Positions 9,072-17,706 of a stretch of DNA of 64,000 nucleotides are shown here, one piece after another. Position 1 is the first letter of the stretch; each line of letters begins with the position of its first letter. Source of the stretch: Pelagicoccus sp. (lineage in GTDB: Bacteria > Verrucomicrobiota > Verrucomicrobiia > Opitutales > Opitutaceae); the NCBI GenBank assembly GCA_028284635.1, contig JANQRJ010000058.1, positions 1 through 64,000 of the forward strand. Direction: 5' to 3'. Position numbers and translations under genes: made by a program. Under the pieces are notes generated by a model. The model worked only from the letters and a program-made list of their open reading frames with translations. It did no database searches and was not told where the DNA came from.

Positions 9072-9210
9072 TGAAAAGATTGGGGCGGGATATGTTAAAA
9101 ACGGTCAGGGAAAACAACCGGCAATTTCCAAGCACCTCAAACCAATTTAGGGAAAATTGGCGACTAAGCGAGCGAGCGGGCCTTTTATAACGCGGTTCTA
9201 GGGCTAAAAT

Positions 9211-10743
9211 CTACCAACCCCCGAGCCAAGCGCCTACGGGACCTTGGAAAACGCCGAGGACGATAGAACCGACTAGGGCGAAACCGATCGTCAAGCGGCC
9301 AAGCCAGGTCAGCAGATCGCCCGGCTGGGCTGTCTCGCTGGGCGTCGCCTCTTCGTCATCCTGGAAGCGCCAAATCTCGAAGAAGGCGCCCTTGATGACG
9401 CCGAAATAGTAGTAGATCGAGACGACGACTCCCACAATGGCGACCGCTAGCAAAGCATAGAGCTCGGCCTTGAAGGCGGCGACGAAGAGGAGGAACTTGC
9501 CGATAAAACCAGCCAGGGGCGGAATGCCCGCCAAGGAGCCGATGCCGACCGTCAGAGCGAAGCCGAGAAAGCCGTTTTTCTTTGCCAAGTCCCCCAAGTC
9601 ATCCAGCTCGAGCTCCGCATCGGCAGCCTTTGGCAGGTGGACCAGGGAACCGAAAACCGCCATGGAGCCAAGCAGGTAGGCAAACAGGTAGAACAGCACC
9701 CAAGCCGTCGCCTGCGGCACGGCTTGCGCGGCGATCACTCCGATCAGGAGGAAGCCAGCATGCGAAACGCCGGACAGGCCAATCACCCGCTTGAGATTGC
9801 GTTGCGTTAGAGCGGCGAAGTTGCCGAAGAGAATGGTCAGGCAAGCCACGCCGGAGAGCAGCGGAACCAGCCAAGCGGAAAGCGGGGCAAAAACCTCTAC
9901 CAAGGTGATGAGGATGGCGAAGCCAGCGGCTTTCGAAGAAACGGCGAGCAAGGCCGTGGTGGAAAGGGGAGCGCCCTGGTAGACATCGGGCACCCAGACC
10001 TGAAAGGGAAAAGCGCCGATCTTGAAGGCGATCCCGGCAATGACCAGGATCATGCCGATCAACGCGACTCGATCTGTGGAATTGGCCGCCAGGAAAGCGT
10101 GCAGGTTGTCGAAATTCATCGAATCCTGGCTGCTGCTCGCCAGCGCTGGATTGCTCGCCGCGCCGTAGAGCAGCACAATGCCGAAAAGCAATATGGCCGA
10201 ACTGAGAGCTCCCATAATCAAGTACTTGAGCCCCGCTTCCAGCGACAAGGCATTCTGCCGGAAATAGCTGACCAGTATATAGAATCCGACGGTAGCCGTT
10301 TCGAGAGCCACGAAAAGCATCACGAAGTGGTTGCTCATGGCCATGAGCGACAGGGCTCCAGTTATGACGAGCGTGATCGCGAAATACTCGATGCGAGCCA
10401 GCGTCTTGTTCTCGAAGCTCACCATCGCCAGGTAGCAAACGAAAATCGAGGCGATAAGGAAAAATACCCGCAAGACCTGAGCAGTCTGCGTCAGCTCGAT
10501 CATGCCGCCAAAAGCAACCCCGTGCGTACAGCCGGTACGATCGAAGACGAGTATATAGCCAAGCAGCAGCAATTGACCCAGAATAGCGATGCGGGGGATG
10601 ACGCCGTGGGAGAACTTGGGCAGAATGACTTCCAGAACGAGCAGGCCGAGAGCGAGACAACCCAGGATCAGCTCCGGGTAGATAAGAGCCCAGTTATTGG
10701 TGGCAGCAGTCTGGCTAAGAGTATTATAGAGTTCGGTCGGCAT
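9211..10743 (-). CDS. nuoN: NADH-quinone oxidoreductase subunit N
   Basis: This antiporter-like proton-translocating subunit of complex I is 510 residues long with about 14 hydrophobic segments. It has the NuoN-typical YFLKQNALSLEAG-like stretch (SYFRQNALSLEAGLKYLIMGALSSA) and a central Lys/Glu-bearing Proton_antipo_M domain (FKIGAFPFQVWVPDVYQGAP). It is the last gene of the nuo operon, 284 bases after nuoM, and that junction is filled by nested repeats. Length and motifs are normal for NuoN. Confidence 0.93.
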   Translation of the reverse strand: MPTELYNTLSQTAATNNWALIYPELILGCLALGLLVLEVILPKFSHGVIPRIAILGQLLLLGYILVFDRTGCTHGVAFGGMIELTQTAQVLRVFFLIASIFVCYLAMVSFENKTLARIEYFAITLVITGALSLMAMSNHFVMLFVALETATVGFYILVSYFRQNALSLEAGLKYLIMGALSSAILLFGIVLLYGAASNPALASSSQDSMNFDNLHAFLAANSTDRVALIGMILVIAGIAFKIGAFPFQVWVPDVYQGAPLSTTALLAVSSKAAGFAILITLVEVFAPLSAWLVPLLSGVACLTILFGNFAALTQRNLKRVIGLSGVSHAGFLLIGVIAAQAVPQATAWVLFYLFAYLLGSMAVFGSLVHLPKAADAELELDDLGDLAKKNGFLGFALTVGIGSLAGIPPLAGFIGKFLLFVAAFKAELYALLAVAIVGVVVSIYYYFGVIKGAFFEIWRFQDDEEATPSETAQPGDLLTWLGRLTIGFALVGSIVLGVFQGPVGAWLGGW

Positions 10744-10790
10744 GGGAAAAATATGGTGACTCGGAAGGGATAGAAAGGACGAATTATTTT

Positions 10791-10972
10791 AGCCGCAAAA
10801 AGACGCAGGATACGCAAAAGGGAGAGATCCGTAGCGCGGAGCTTCAGCCCGCGACCGTGGAGAATGGATCTTGCATTGCCGACGCGGGCTAAAGCTCCGC
10901 GCTACGTGACCAAAAAACTTTGAATTCGAATCCATCTGTATGATTTTGCGTCTTTTGCGTTTCTTTGCGGCT
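10791..10972. repeat. Nested inverted repeats between nuoM and nuoN
   Basis: The outer arms are agccgcaaaaagacgcagga (10791-10810) and tcttttgcgtttctttgcgg ending near 10972. Inside them lies a complete GTAGCGCGG...CCGCGCTAC palindrome at 10831-10905. One palindromic element has thus apparently inserted into another. The stretch also opens a spurious 64-codon minus-strand frame. Confidence 0.85.
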
Positions 10973-11027
10973 ATAAAAAACACTCAGTGACGTGTCTCAT
11001 TTCATTCCTCGGTAGCGGGCAAAAAAC

Positions 11028-12554
11028 TCAGCCCTCGCCCTCCGAAGCTTTCACCTCCGCCGCATAGGCCGGTTCTGCGTTTAGCGTATCGTTGATCGGG
11101 TGAGTGATGGTCTTGGGGAAGAAGCCGAGGAGGAAGAGGACTACGAGCAGGATGAGAGCGGGCACGCGTTCCGTCCAAGTCATGTCTTTGACCGTATGCT
11201 CCTTTTGCACCTCTTGGAAATCCTCGGACTCGACTCCGAAAAAGATGCGGGAAATGGCGCGCAGGCCGTAGATGGCCGAGATCACGACCCCGCCCACCAC
11301 GACGAAGACCAGCCAGTTGCGCAGTTCGTAAGTCGCCAGAAAGATGGTGAGCTCGCCCCAGAAGTTCGCGAGGCCCGGACCAGGAAAGCCGATACTTGCC
11401 ATGATGGCGCAAACGAAGAAGGCGGAAAGCACCGGAGCCTTCTTCGCCAAGCCGCCCATCTCGTCCATTTCGAAAGTCTGCGTGCGGTGATGGATCATCG
11501 TCGCCAACATGAAGAGCAAGGCCACCGTTAAGCCGTGCGCCACCATCATGATCACCGCGCCGGCCGCGCCGAGGACCGACATGGCAGCAATGCCGAGAAA
11601 GGCGTATCCCATATGCATCACTGAGCTGTATCCCAGCATCTGCTTCAGGTCTCGCTGAGCCATGGCCACGAGACCGACGATCACGATATTGCCCAAAGCC
11701 AGCCAGATGATCCAATTCTCCCACTGCCCTACTCCACCCGGAATGAGAGGCACCGCGATCTGAATCAGTCCGTACAGACCGAACTTCTTCAACACCCCGG
11801 CATGCAGCATGGCAGCCGAGCTGGGAGCCGCTCCATAGCCAAGCGGGGCCCAAGTGTGTAGTGGCCAGAGCGATACCAGAATGCCGAAGCCGAAAAGCAG
11901 CAGCCCGAAAGCGTAGTAGGAAATGGTTTCGCTCAAAGGCTGAGCCGCCAAGGCCTCCTTAAGCGCGATCAAGTCGAAGGACTCCGCTCCGCTTTGCACG
12001 TAAAGGGTGATCAGTCCAGCCAACGAAAGCATAGCGCCAAGCGTCAGGTAGATAGTCATCTTCATGGCCGCATAGCTGCGATCGCGACCACCCCAAACTC
12101 CCACCATCACGAAGGTAGGGATAAGGGCCAACTCGTGGAAGAGGTAGAAGAAGAAAACGTCGATAGAGGCAAACACGCCCATCAATCCTCCCTGCATGAT
12201 CAGCAGGCAAAACATATAGCGTGGCAGGCTTTCCGCCTTCGATTGCGCGGCGTAGAGCCCAGCCGCCAAGCCAACGACAGCCGCCAAGACGAAGAGCGGA
12301 AGCGCCACGCCATTGAGACCGAGGTGGAGAGTGATGCCGACAGCTTCCAGACCGGTATTGTGACGCGAGACGAAATCGTAGCCGCCCGCTACAACCGGAT
12401 CGTAAGTCAGCCAAGCGGCAAGAGCGAGAATGGCCGGAATGGCGAAGCCAGTTACGGAAACGATCTGCGTCGCAGGACGCCCCAGCCTGCCAAGCCAAAG
12501 GGTGAAGAAGGCGAAAAGCAGCGGAGCCGCTATAGCGAAGTGGAGGATGTTCAT
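11028..12554 (-). CDS. nuoM: NADH-quinone oxidoreductase subunit M
   Basis: This antiporter-like membrane subunit of complex I is 508 residues long. Diagnostic segments include FFYLFHELALIPTFVMVGVWGG with the conserved helix-5 Glu, SLWPLHTWAPLGYGAAPSSAAMLHAGVLKKFGLYGL, and HMGYAFLGIA. Its ATG at 12554 lies only 6 bases from the edge of the four-helix-bundle element that separates it from nuoL. Length and motifs fit NuoM well. Confidence 0.94.
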   Translation of the reverse strand: MNILHFAIAAPLLFAFFTLWLGRLGRPATQIVSVTGFAIPAILALAAWLTYDPVVAGGYDFVSRHNTGLEAVGITLHLGLNGVALPLFVLAAVVGLAAGLYAAQSKAESLPRYMFCLLIMQGGLMGVFASIDVFFFYLFHELALIPTFVMVGVWGGRDRSYAAMKMTIYLTLGAMLSLAGLITLYVQSGAESFDLIALKEALAAQPLSETISYYAFGLLLFGFGILVSLWPLHTWAPLGYGAAPSSAAMLHAGVLKKFGLYGLIQIAVPLIPGGVGQWENWIIWLALGNIVIVGLVAMAQRDLKQMLGYSSVMHMGYAFLGIAAMSVLGAAGAVIMMVAHGLTVALLFMLATMIHHRTQTFEMDEMGGLAKKAPVLSAFFVCAIMASIGFPGPGLANFWGELTIFLATYELRNWLVFVVVGGVVISAIYGLRAISRIFFGVESEDFQEVQKEHTVKDMTWTERVPALILLVVLFLLGFFPKTITHPINDTLNAEPAYAAEVKASEGEG

Positions 12555-12559
12555 GGAGA

Positions 12560-12949
12560 TTAGGCTGAAGGCTGAGGGCTGAAGGCTGAAGAACGCGACT
12601 TGCTTAGGGAGCGGATTAAAGCGTTCAGAACTTTTTCCGCTTCAACCAGTTTATCTTGAAGATCTACGATGTTCACATCGCAGAAAAAGCCCAGCCGCTG
12701 AGCAAGGCCGACCTGATAGCGAAGCTCTCTCAATGAGCCAAAGGCGATGTTCAGAAAGCGAACATACTCGACTTGCCCTTCCCGGGCACAACCTTCGACG
12801 ATATTCGAAGGAACCGAAATCGCCGCCCGCCGCATCTGAGACACAAGTCCAAAGAGCTCTTCTTTTGGAAAGCCGCGCGTAAGCTCGTAAACCCTGAGGG
12901 CAACATCATCCGCTAAGTCGAATGCTCTCAATTTCGTATGATCTCTCAT
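12560..12949 (-). CDS. Four-helix-bundle protein (23S rRNA intervening-sequence protein / S23 family)
   Basis: This 129-residue protein is of the IVP/S23 four-helix-bundle family. Diagnostic segments are [48 protein letters not shown] and a [18 protein letters not shown] segment. The family is found in intervening sequences of 23S rRNA in some bacteria and as free-standing genes, and is related to the Avd accessory protein of diversity-generating retroelements. Here it lies between nuoL and nuoM, bounded by inverted repeats. Its last residues (AFSPQPSA) and TAA stop are encoded by one terminal repeat. Function is not established; a role in nucleic-acid binding or element mobility is inference. 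Confidence 0.85.
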   Translation of the reverse strand: MRDHTKLRAFDLADDVALRVYELTRGFPKEELFGLVSQMRRAAISVPSNIVEGCAREGQVEYVRFLNIAFGSLRELRYQVGLAQRLGFFCDVNIVDLQDKLVEAEKVLNALIRSLSKSRSSAFSPQPSA

Positions 12950-12992
12950 AGTCGCAAATCCCCTTCAGCCTTCAGTCCTCAGCCTTCAGCCT
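12560..12992. mobile_element. Candidate small element carrying the four-helix-bundle gene, with inverted ends
   Basis: The left end (12563-12591, ggctgaaggctgagggctga then aggctgaag) is matched in inverted orientation by the right end (12961-12992), with essentially one mismatch over about 29 bases. Each end is itself a tandem of CTGAAGG-like units. The right end supplies the TGA stop of nuoL (12986-12988) and the left end supplies the C-terminus of the four-helix-bundle ORF. No transposase is encoded. Confidence 0.6.
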
Positions 12993-14872
12993 CCCCCCAA
13001 AACCCAGAACAGAGCGAGTCCGCCGATGAACCAATATACATACTGGTGGAGGTTGCCGACATGCAGGGCCTTCAGGCCGATGCCTACCAACCCGGCCACG
13101 CCTGCCATCCCTCGGATGATCAATCCGGACAGGAATATCTGCTCCGTTAGGTGCAACGCCGAAGCAAAACGCTGCTGGATCTTGGCCACGTAGAAATTAT
13201 ATACTTCGTCGAAGTAGAGCTTGTTCTGCAAGACTCCGAATACCGGTCCGATCTTCTTGCCGAAGCTGTCTTCCTTCGCTCCTGCTCCATAGATGACGAA
13301 AGCGAGAGCCAAGCCCACTGCCCAAGCGATGGTACCGTACATTGCTGCAGTCGAGCCACCTTCGACGCTGGCAAGATGATGACCCGCTTCTACTATCGGG
13401 CTCAGGGCATGCGGATAAAGGTTGGTGTATCCAGCAATCACCGACAAGAGACCTAGAACGATGAGAGGCACAGTAAAGACCAGCCCGTTCTCGTGGGCAT
13501 GCTTGGCATGCTCGGAATTCGGCGAGCCGAGGAAGACGATCTTCCAGAGGCGCACCATGTAGAAGGTGGTGAGAAACGCTCCCAAAACCAGGAGATAGAA
13601 GACCGCGCGACCGCCCTCGTGATTGTAGGCCAACGCGAGAATCGCGTCCTTCGAAAAGTAGCCCGCCAAAAAGGGCGTGCCGACCAGGGCGAGAAGCCCG
13701 AGGGTGAAAGTAACGAAAGTGATCGGCATCTTCTTGGCTAGGCCGCCCATCTCGAAGATGTCCTGCTCGTGGTGGCAGGCATGGATGATGGACCCGGAGC
13801 CGAGAAAGAGCAGCGCCTTGAAGAAGGCGTGCGTGGTCAGGTGGAACATGGCAGCAGCAGCCCCACCGTTTATCATCGCGCGGCCCATGCCATGGTCGCC
13901 GCTATGCATGGAAGCCAAAGTTCCCAGCCCAAAGGCCGCGACCATGTAGCCGAGCTGCGAAACCGTCGAATAGGCCAGTATCTTCTTTATGTCGCGTTGG
14001 GCGACTGCCACGAAACCGGCAAACACCGCCGTAACCACGCCCACCCACATGATGATCTGAAGGGCGTCGACCGTCATGAGAAATTCCATACGGCAAAGCA
14101 GGAAAACGCCCGCCGCCACCATGGTCGCCGCGTGGATGAGCGCAGAGACGGGAGTCGGGCCCTCCATCGCGTCGGGCAGCCATACGTGCAGGGGCACCTG
14201 GCCCGATTTGCCGACTGTACCGCAGAAAAGCAGAAGGCCGATACCGGTAGTAACCAAAGCCGGATTCTCCGTCACCATCGCTTGTAGCTCGGTAAGATTT
14301 TCCGTGCCATAAGACCAGTAGACCATGATCACGCCGATCAGCAGACCGAAGTCACCTACCCGATTGACGATAAAAGCCTTGTTCGCAGCCGCGGCAGCGG
14401 AAGGCTTTTCCAGATAGAAGCCGATCAGCATATAGGAGCTGAAGCCAACCAGTTCCCAGAAGATGAAGAGCGTCACCAGATTGCTGGCCATGACCAGACC
14501 GAGCATGGAGAACATGAAGAAGGAAAGCCCAGCGAAGAAACGAGCCTTGTTCGGATCGTCCTTCATGTATCCAAGGCTGAATACATGAACCAGGAAGCCG
14601 ACTAGCGAGACAACTAGGAGCATCAGCTTGGTCAGATCGTTGACCAGGAAACCGAAGTCCAAGGAAAACGGACCAACCAGCAGCCAACGCGCATTGAACT
14701 CGAAATTGTCTACCTGGAAGATGACGTGCAAAGCCGTCGCCAGAACCAATGTGGCGGCTCCCACGGAAACCCCGGAAGCCAAAGTGCCGCTACGCCGCAT
14801 GGTGAAAGCGATCAAGGCAGCGGAAAACAGCGGAACCACCAGGAGGGCAGATGTGAAGATTTCAGGATTCAT
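12986..14872 (-). CDS. nuoL: NADH-quinone oxidoreductase subunit L
   Basis: This is the distal antiporter-like subunit of complex I, with the long lateral helix. At 628 residues it has the typical NuoL length and contains FIFWELVGFSSYMLIGFY, KSGQVPLHVWLPDAMEGPTPVSALIHAATMVAAGVFLL and HAFFKALLFLGSGSIIHACHHEQD. The extreme C-terminus (WVLGGG) and TGA stop lie inside the CTGAAGG terminal repeat of the adjacent element, so the original end of the gene may have been altered. Confidence 0.95.
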   Translation of the reverse strand: MNPEIFTSALLVVPLFSAALIAFTMRRSGTLASGVSVGAATLVLATALHVIFQVDNFEFNARWLLVGPFSLDFGFLVNDLTKLMLLVVSLVGFLVHVFSLGYMKDDPNKARFFAGLSFFMFSMLGLVMASNLVTLFIFWELVGFSSYMLIGFYLEKPSAAAAANKAFIVNRVGDFGLLIGVIMVYWSYGTENLTELQAMVTENPALVTTGIGLLLFCGTVGKSGQVPLHVWLPDAMEGPTPVSALIHAATMVAAGVFLLCRMEFLMTVDALQIIMWVGVVTAVFAGFVAVAQRDIKKILAYSTVSQLGYMVAAFGLGTLASMHSGDHGMGRAMINGGAAAAMFHLTTHAFFKALLFLGSGSIIHACHHEQDIFEMGGLAKKMPITFVTFTLGLLALVGTPFLAGYFSKDAILALAYNHEGGRAVFYLLVLGAFLTTFYMVRLWKIVFLGSPNSEHAKHAHENGLVFTVPLIVLGLLSVIAGYTNLYPHALSPIVEAGHHLASVEGGSTAAMYGTIAWAVGLALAFVIYGAGAKEDSFGKKIGPVFGVLQNKLYFDEVYNFYVAKIQQRFASALHLTEQIFLSGLIIRGMAGVAGLVGIGLKALHVGNLHQYVYWFIGGLALFWVLGGG

Positions 14873-14883
14873 GGGAGAAGCTT

Positions 14884-14965
14884 TTTAGCTCTTAGTTGTT
14901 TAGTCCGCAGCGGGTTGATCTTAATTCTCTTCATTCCTAGATGCCTACAGCCTAAACGCCTAACC
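14884..14965. repeat. TTTAGTCC/CTACAGCCTAAACG repeat between nuoL and nuoK
   Basis: The gap contains ttagctcttagttgtttagt at one side and gcctacagcctaaacgccta at the other. Both resemble the elements at 17598-17699 and 59834-59899. The latter part runs into the stop of nuoK. Confidence 0.55.
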
Positions 14966-15265
14966 CTTCAAGGCGTTCAATTCACCCACCTGCACCGTCT
15001 GCCGCTTGCGGAAAAGGGCTACGATAATGGCCAAACCAACGGCGACTTCGGCTGCCGCGACGGTGATGATGAAGAAGACGAAGACGCTGCCACTCATCCC
15101 ACCGTGGTAACGCGAAAACGCGACCAGGCCGAGGTTGCAAGCGTTGAGCATCAGCTCCAAGCACATGTAGATGACCAGCGTGTTCTTGCGCAACAGCACG
15201 CCGAAAAACCCAATGGAGAACAGCAAGGCGCTGATCGTAATGTAATGTTCGATACCGACGTTCAT
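14960..15265 (-). CDS. nuoK: NADH-quinone oxidoreductase subunit K
   Basis: This small membrane subunit of complex I has 101 residues and three hydrophobic helices. It includes the conserved membrane Glu residues in [17 protein letters not shown] and in [14 protein letters not shown]. Length is exactly in the family range. It sits between nuoJ and nuoL as expected. Confidence 0.96.
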   Translation of the reverse strand: MNVGIEHYITISALLFSIGFFGVLLRKNTLVIYMCLELMLNACNLGLVAFSRYHGGMSGSVFVFFIITVAAAEVAVGLAIIVALFRKRQTVQVGELNALKG

Positions 15266-15276
15266 GTCTAATAAAT

Positions 15277-15332
15277 GTAGCCGCGTTCGTGAGAACGCGG
15301 AAAGGAAAACGCGTTCTCACGAACGCGGCTAC
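15277..15332. repeat. GTAGCCGCGTTCGTGAGAACGCGG inverted repeat between nuoJ and nuoK
   Basis: The arms gtagccgcgttcgtgagaac and gttctcacgaacgcggctac are inverted and flank a 16-base spacer. A shorter perfect hairpin of the same family is at 35961-35988. Confidence 0.85.
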
Positions 15333-15352
15333 GGATTTGGATATGTTGAAAG

Positions 15353-15868
15353 CTACGCACCTTCGCCCTCCGCCTTCAATCTCTTGCTCAGCACGATCAC
15401 GCCGATCATGGCGACGAGCAGCAGGAAGCCGGTGACCTGCATTGGCAGTAGGTAGGTAGTGAACAGCTCGTAACCGAAATTCTTGAGAGAGGACCCGGCC
15501 GACGGGGGCAGTCCCTCCTCGGACCCCTTGAGCGTCAGTCCCGAACGGATAGCCCAAACGCCAAAGAAAAGTATGGCGAATCCCAATACGCTGGCGATCG
15601 AGGTGACGAGCTTGAACGGTTTCTTGGCCGCCTCCTTCACGTCGAGCAGCATGATGATGAAGAGAAACAGCACCACCACCGCTCCAGCGTAGACGAGCAC
15701 CTGGATCACCGCCAGGAAGTAGGCCTCCAGTAAAACGAAGAGCGACGCCATGCTCATGAAGGTCAGAATGAGAAACATCGCTGCGTTCACGGGATTTCGA
15801 CTGAAAACGACCGCGAGGCCACCACCCAGCGTCAGGGCCGAAAAGATGTAGAAGAAGAGGTCAGTCAT
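15353..15868 (-). CDS. nuoJ: NADH-quinone oxidoreductase subunit J
   Basis: This membrane subunit of complex I has 171 residues and five hydrophobic helices. FYIFSALTLGGGLAVVFSRNPVNAAMFLILTF and VQVLVYAGAVVVLFLFIIML are the conserved NuoJ helices. I chose the ATG at 15868 (MTDLFFYIF) rather than an upstream one because the 18 extra residues come from the neighbouring repeat. No Shine-Dalgarno sequence is evident before this start. Confidence 0.94.
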   Translation of the reverse strand: MTDLFFYIFSALTLGGGLAVVFSRNPVNAAMFLILTFMSMASLFVLLEAYFLAVIQVLVYAGAVVVLFLFIIMLLDVKEAAKKPFKLVTSIASVLGFAILFFGVWAIRSGLTLKGSEEGLPPSAGSSLKNFGYELFTTYLLPMQVTGFLLLVAMIGVIVLSKRLKAEGEGA

Positions 15869-15897
15869 TTTGAAAGGAGGGATTTTAAGAAATTTTT

Positions 15898-15988
15898 GCC
15901 CGCGGATTGCACAGATAGACACAGATGATCTTAAGAAGGCAGCTATATAGATTTCCCGAATCTGAGTTCATCTGTGCAATCTGTGGGC
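15898..15988. repeat. CACAGAT-family inverted repeat between nuoJ and the inserted tail-like gene
   Basis: The arms are gcccgcggattgcacagata (from 15898) and tcatctgtgcaatctgtggg (to 15988). A second copy with longer arms lies at 35040-35123. Confidence 0.85.
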
Positions 15989-16000
15989 AAAAAAATTCTT

Positions 16001-17032
16001 CTATGGCTGTGACAAAGAACCAGCGGCCAAAGCTTCTTGGCGAGTTAGCCTCTTCTTCAGGTCTTGGTTTTCATGGGCGAGAGACTCGATTCTCTTGTTT
16101 TGCTCGATCGCATACAAGGTTAGTTCCTCGATCTTCTGCATCATGATCTTCTGGGCTTCGCCCACCGACAGGCCCTCGGATTCCACAACTGATGCAGACG
16201 GCACGTCCGGAAGATGGCCATGCTTCGCGATGTGGCTCTCAACCTCATCGAGAGACCGCAGTTCGTACCCATCCTCGAAGACGAAGTCAGACCAGCCAGT
16301 TTCGACTATGACTTCCTTGGAGCGAATAGTGCCATTTACTTCTAATTTATTACTAGGATCAGCAGTACCTAAACCTAGGTTTCCCGAAGAATCGAAAACC
16401 ATGTAGTTCGCAGGAAACGCTCCATGAGAAGGCGAAAAACGAAGTTCACTACCGTTACTAACGATATAAAACTCTGAACCAGACGAGGTATCATTCAACC
16501 TTACAATAGGATTATGTCCCTCGAGACGGATACCGTCTCGAAAAAACACATCTCCAGCAAAACGGTTTTCATAAGGAACTACCTTAGTCACCGTTCCAGC
16601 AATCGGCTCGTCTACAACAATCCAATTGGAAAACATCTGCTCGGTTTCAAATTGACCAGCTGCATATGCTCTGATAGTAAAACGCTGGTAATATTTTAGG
16701 TCATTAATAAATATGACAATCTTTCCGTCTTCATTAGCCAATATTACCTCAGGAGTATACCCCCCGGACGAAGACATCTTAGGATAATAAAAATCTGCAT
16801 TCCATACATACCATGTCAACATAAGAGACATCGTGTTTTTTGTACCATAAGAGTACCCTTCTATAATAACAGTAGGCATCGCCCAGCCATTCACAAAAGG
16901 AATCTCAGTTTTGATCTTCACACCATGTATCGGTGTACCATTAAGATAGTAAGACTCGACTGGCGTATAATTTTGTCCGAAAAGCGAACAAACTGAGATC
17001 AGGAGTAAAATCGCTACAACACTTAGTTTCAT
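16001..17032 (-). CDS. Exported phage-tail-fibre-like protein inserted in the nuo operon
   Basis: This 343-residue protein begins with a signal peptide (MKLSVVAILLLISVCSLFGQ). The middle is beta-rich without a recognised domain. The C-terminal third carries a tail-fibre-like tip: GNLGLGTADPSNKLEVNGTI, then RSKEVIVETGWSDFVFEDGY, HGHLPDVPSASVVESEGLSVGEAQ and a coiled coil (KIEELTLYAIEQNKRIESL). This arrangement is common in surface proteins of Bacteroidota and phage tail fibres. The gene is visibly more AT-rich than the flanking nuo genes and starts only 14 bases after nuoI, interrupting complex I. Horizontal acquisition is inferred from composition and position. The adhesin-like role is a guess. 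Confidence 0.75.
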   Translation of the reverse strand: MKLSVVAILLLISVCSLFGQNYTPVESYYLNGTPIHGVKIKTEIPFVNGWAMPTVIIEGYSYGTKNTMSLMLTWYVWNADFYYPKMSSSGGYTPEVILANEDGKIVIFINDLKYYQRFTIRAYAAGQFETEQMFSNWIVVDEPIAGTVTKVVPYENRFAGDVFFRDGIRLEGHNPIVRLNDTSSGSEFYIVSNGSELRFSPSHGAFPANYMVFDSSGNLGLGTADPSNKLEVNGTIRSKEVIVETGWSDFVFEDGYELRSLDEVESHIAKHGHLPDVPSASVVESEGLSVGEAQKIMMQKIEELTLYAIEQNKRIESLAHENQDLKKRLTRQEALAAGSLSQP

Positions 17033-17046
17033 GATAACCCAGAAGC

Positions 17047-17586
17047 TTAATGATGATCGCCAGCACTCCGACTCGCTTCTTTTTTCTTTTTCCACTTGAA
17101 GTGTTCGTCGGGGAGGGTGCCGCCTAGTTCGTAGAGCTTGGCTTTGTCGTTCACCATCTCGGCTCGGGTGTAACCGGACATTGAATACTGGTTTTGCAGC
17201 CAGATGGCTTCTTCGGGGCAGACTTCCTGGCACATGCCGCAGTAGATGCAGCGCAGCATGTCGATGTCGAACTCCTTGGGAGCCTTCTCGACATTGGCGT
17301 GCTCGTCGTCTTCGGGAATCTCGCCAGGCGTAATCCGGATGGCCTTGGGCGGGCAGACGAATTCGCAGAGCTGGCAGGAGACGCATTTCTCGCGTCCCTC
17401 GGGATCGCGCACCAGGGTAGGCACGCCGCGATAGCCTTCCGGGATGGGCGGACGCTGTTCGGGATACTCTAGCGTGACCTTCTTCTCGAACATGCGGCGG
17501 AAAGTCACCGCCAAGCCGCGAGCGATCTCCGGCAGGTAGAGCTTTTCAAGAAGATTGAGCGGCTTTCTCTTTACGACAATTGGCAT
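17047..17586 (-). CDS. nuoI: NADH-quinone oxidoreductase subunit I (2x[4Fe-4S] ferredoxin)
   Basis: This peripheral-arm subunit of complex I carries clusters N6a and N6b. It has 179 residues and two classical motifs, CVSCQLCEFVCPPKAI and CIYCGMCQEVCPEEAI. The N-terminus AFTFRRMFEKKVTLEYPEQ-like stretch fits NuoI. It precedes the inserted tail-like gene and follows nuoH after a repeat-filled gap. Confidence 0.95.
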   Translation of the reverse strand: MPIVVKRKPLNLLEKLYLPEIARGLAVTFRRMFEKKVTLEYPEQRPPIPEGYRGVPTLVRDPEGREKCVSCQLCEFVCPPKAIRITPGEIPEDDEHANVEKAPKEFDIDMLRCIYCGMCQEVCPEEAIWLQNQYSMSGYTRAEMVNDKAKLYELGGTLPDEHFKWKKKKEASRSAGDHH

Positions 17587-17597
17587 GAGCTGCGCTA

Positions 17598-17699
17598 GGT
17601 TATTAGGCTGTAGGTTTTTAGGCTGTAGGGAAGAGGTTTTCGGCTGGTCGGCATTCGAGTCTTTTTCCTAAACGCCTACAGCCTAAACCGCTAAACAGC
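17598..17699. repeat. TTTAGGCTGTAGG inverted repeat between nuoH and nuoI
   Basis: The left part reads ttattaggctgtaggttttt and the right part reads cctaaacgcctacagcctaa. The two are inverted copies of a TTTAGGCTGTAGGC unit and fill the gap between the genes. Confidence 0.75.
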
Positions 17700-17706
17700 T
17701 CGCGCC

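Noticed and set aside
10789..10983. Minus-strand 64-codon frame between nuoM and nuoN (VARSFSPRR)
   Set aside because: It is entirely encoded by nested palindromic repeats and has no start context or family.
12960..12992. Short tandem CTTCAGCC units as a CRISPR or VNTR
   Set aside because: The units have no spacers, number only about four per end and are mirrored at the far side of the S23 gene, so terminal repeats fit better.
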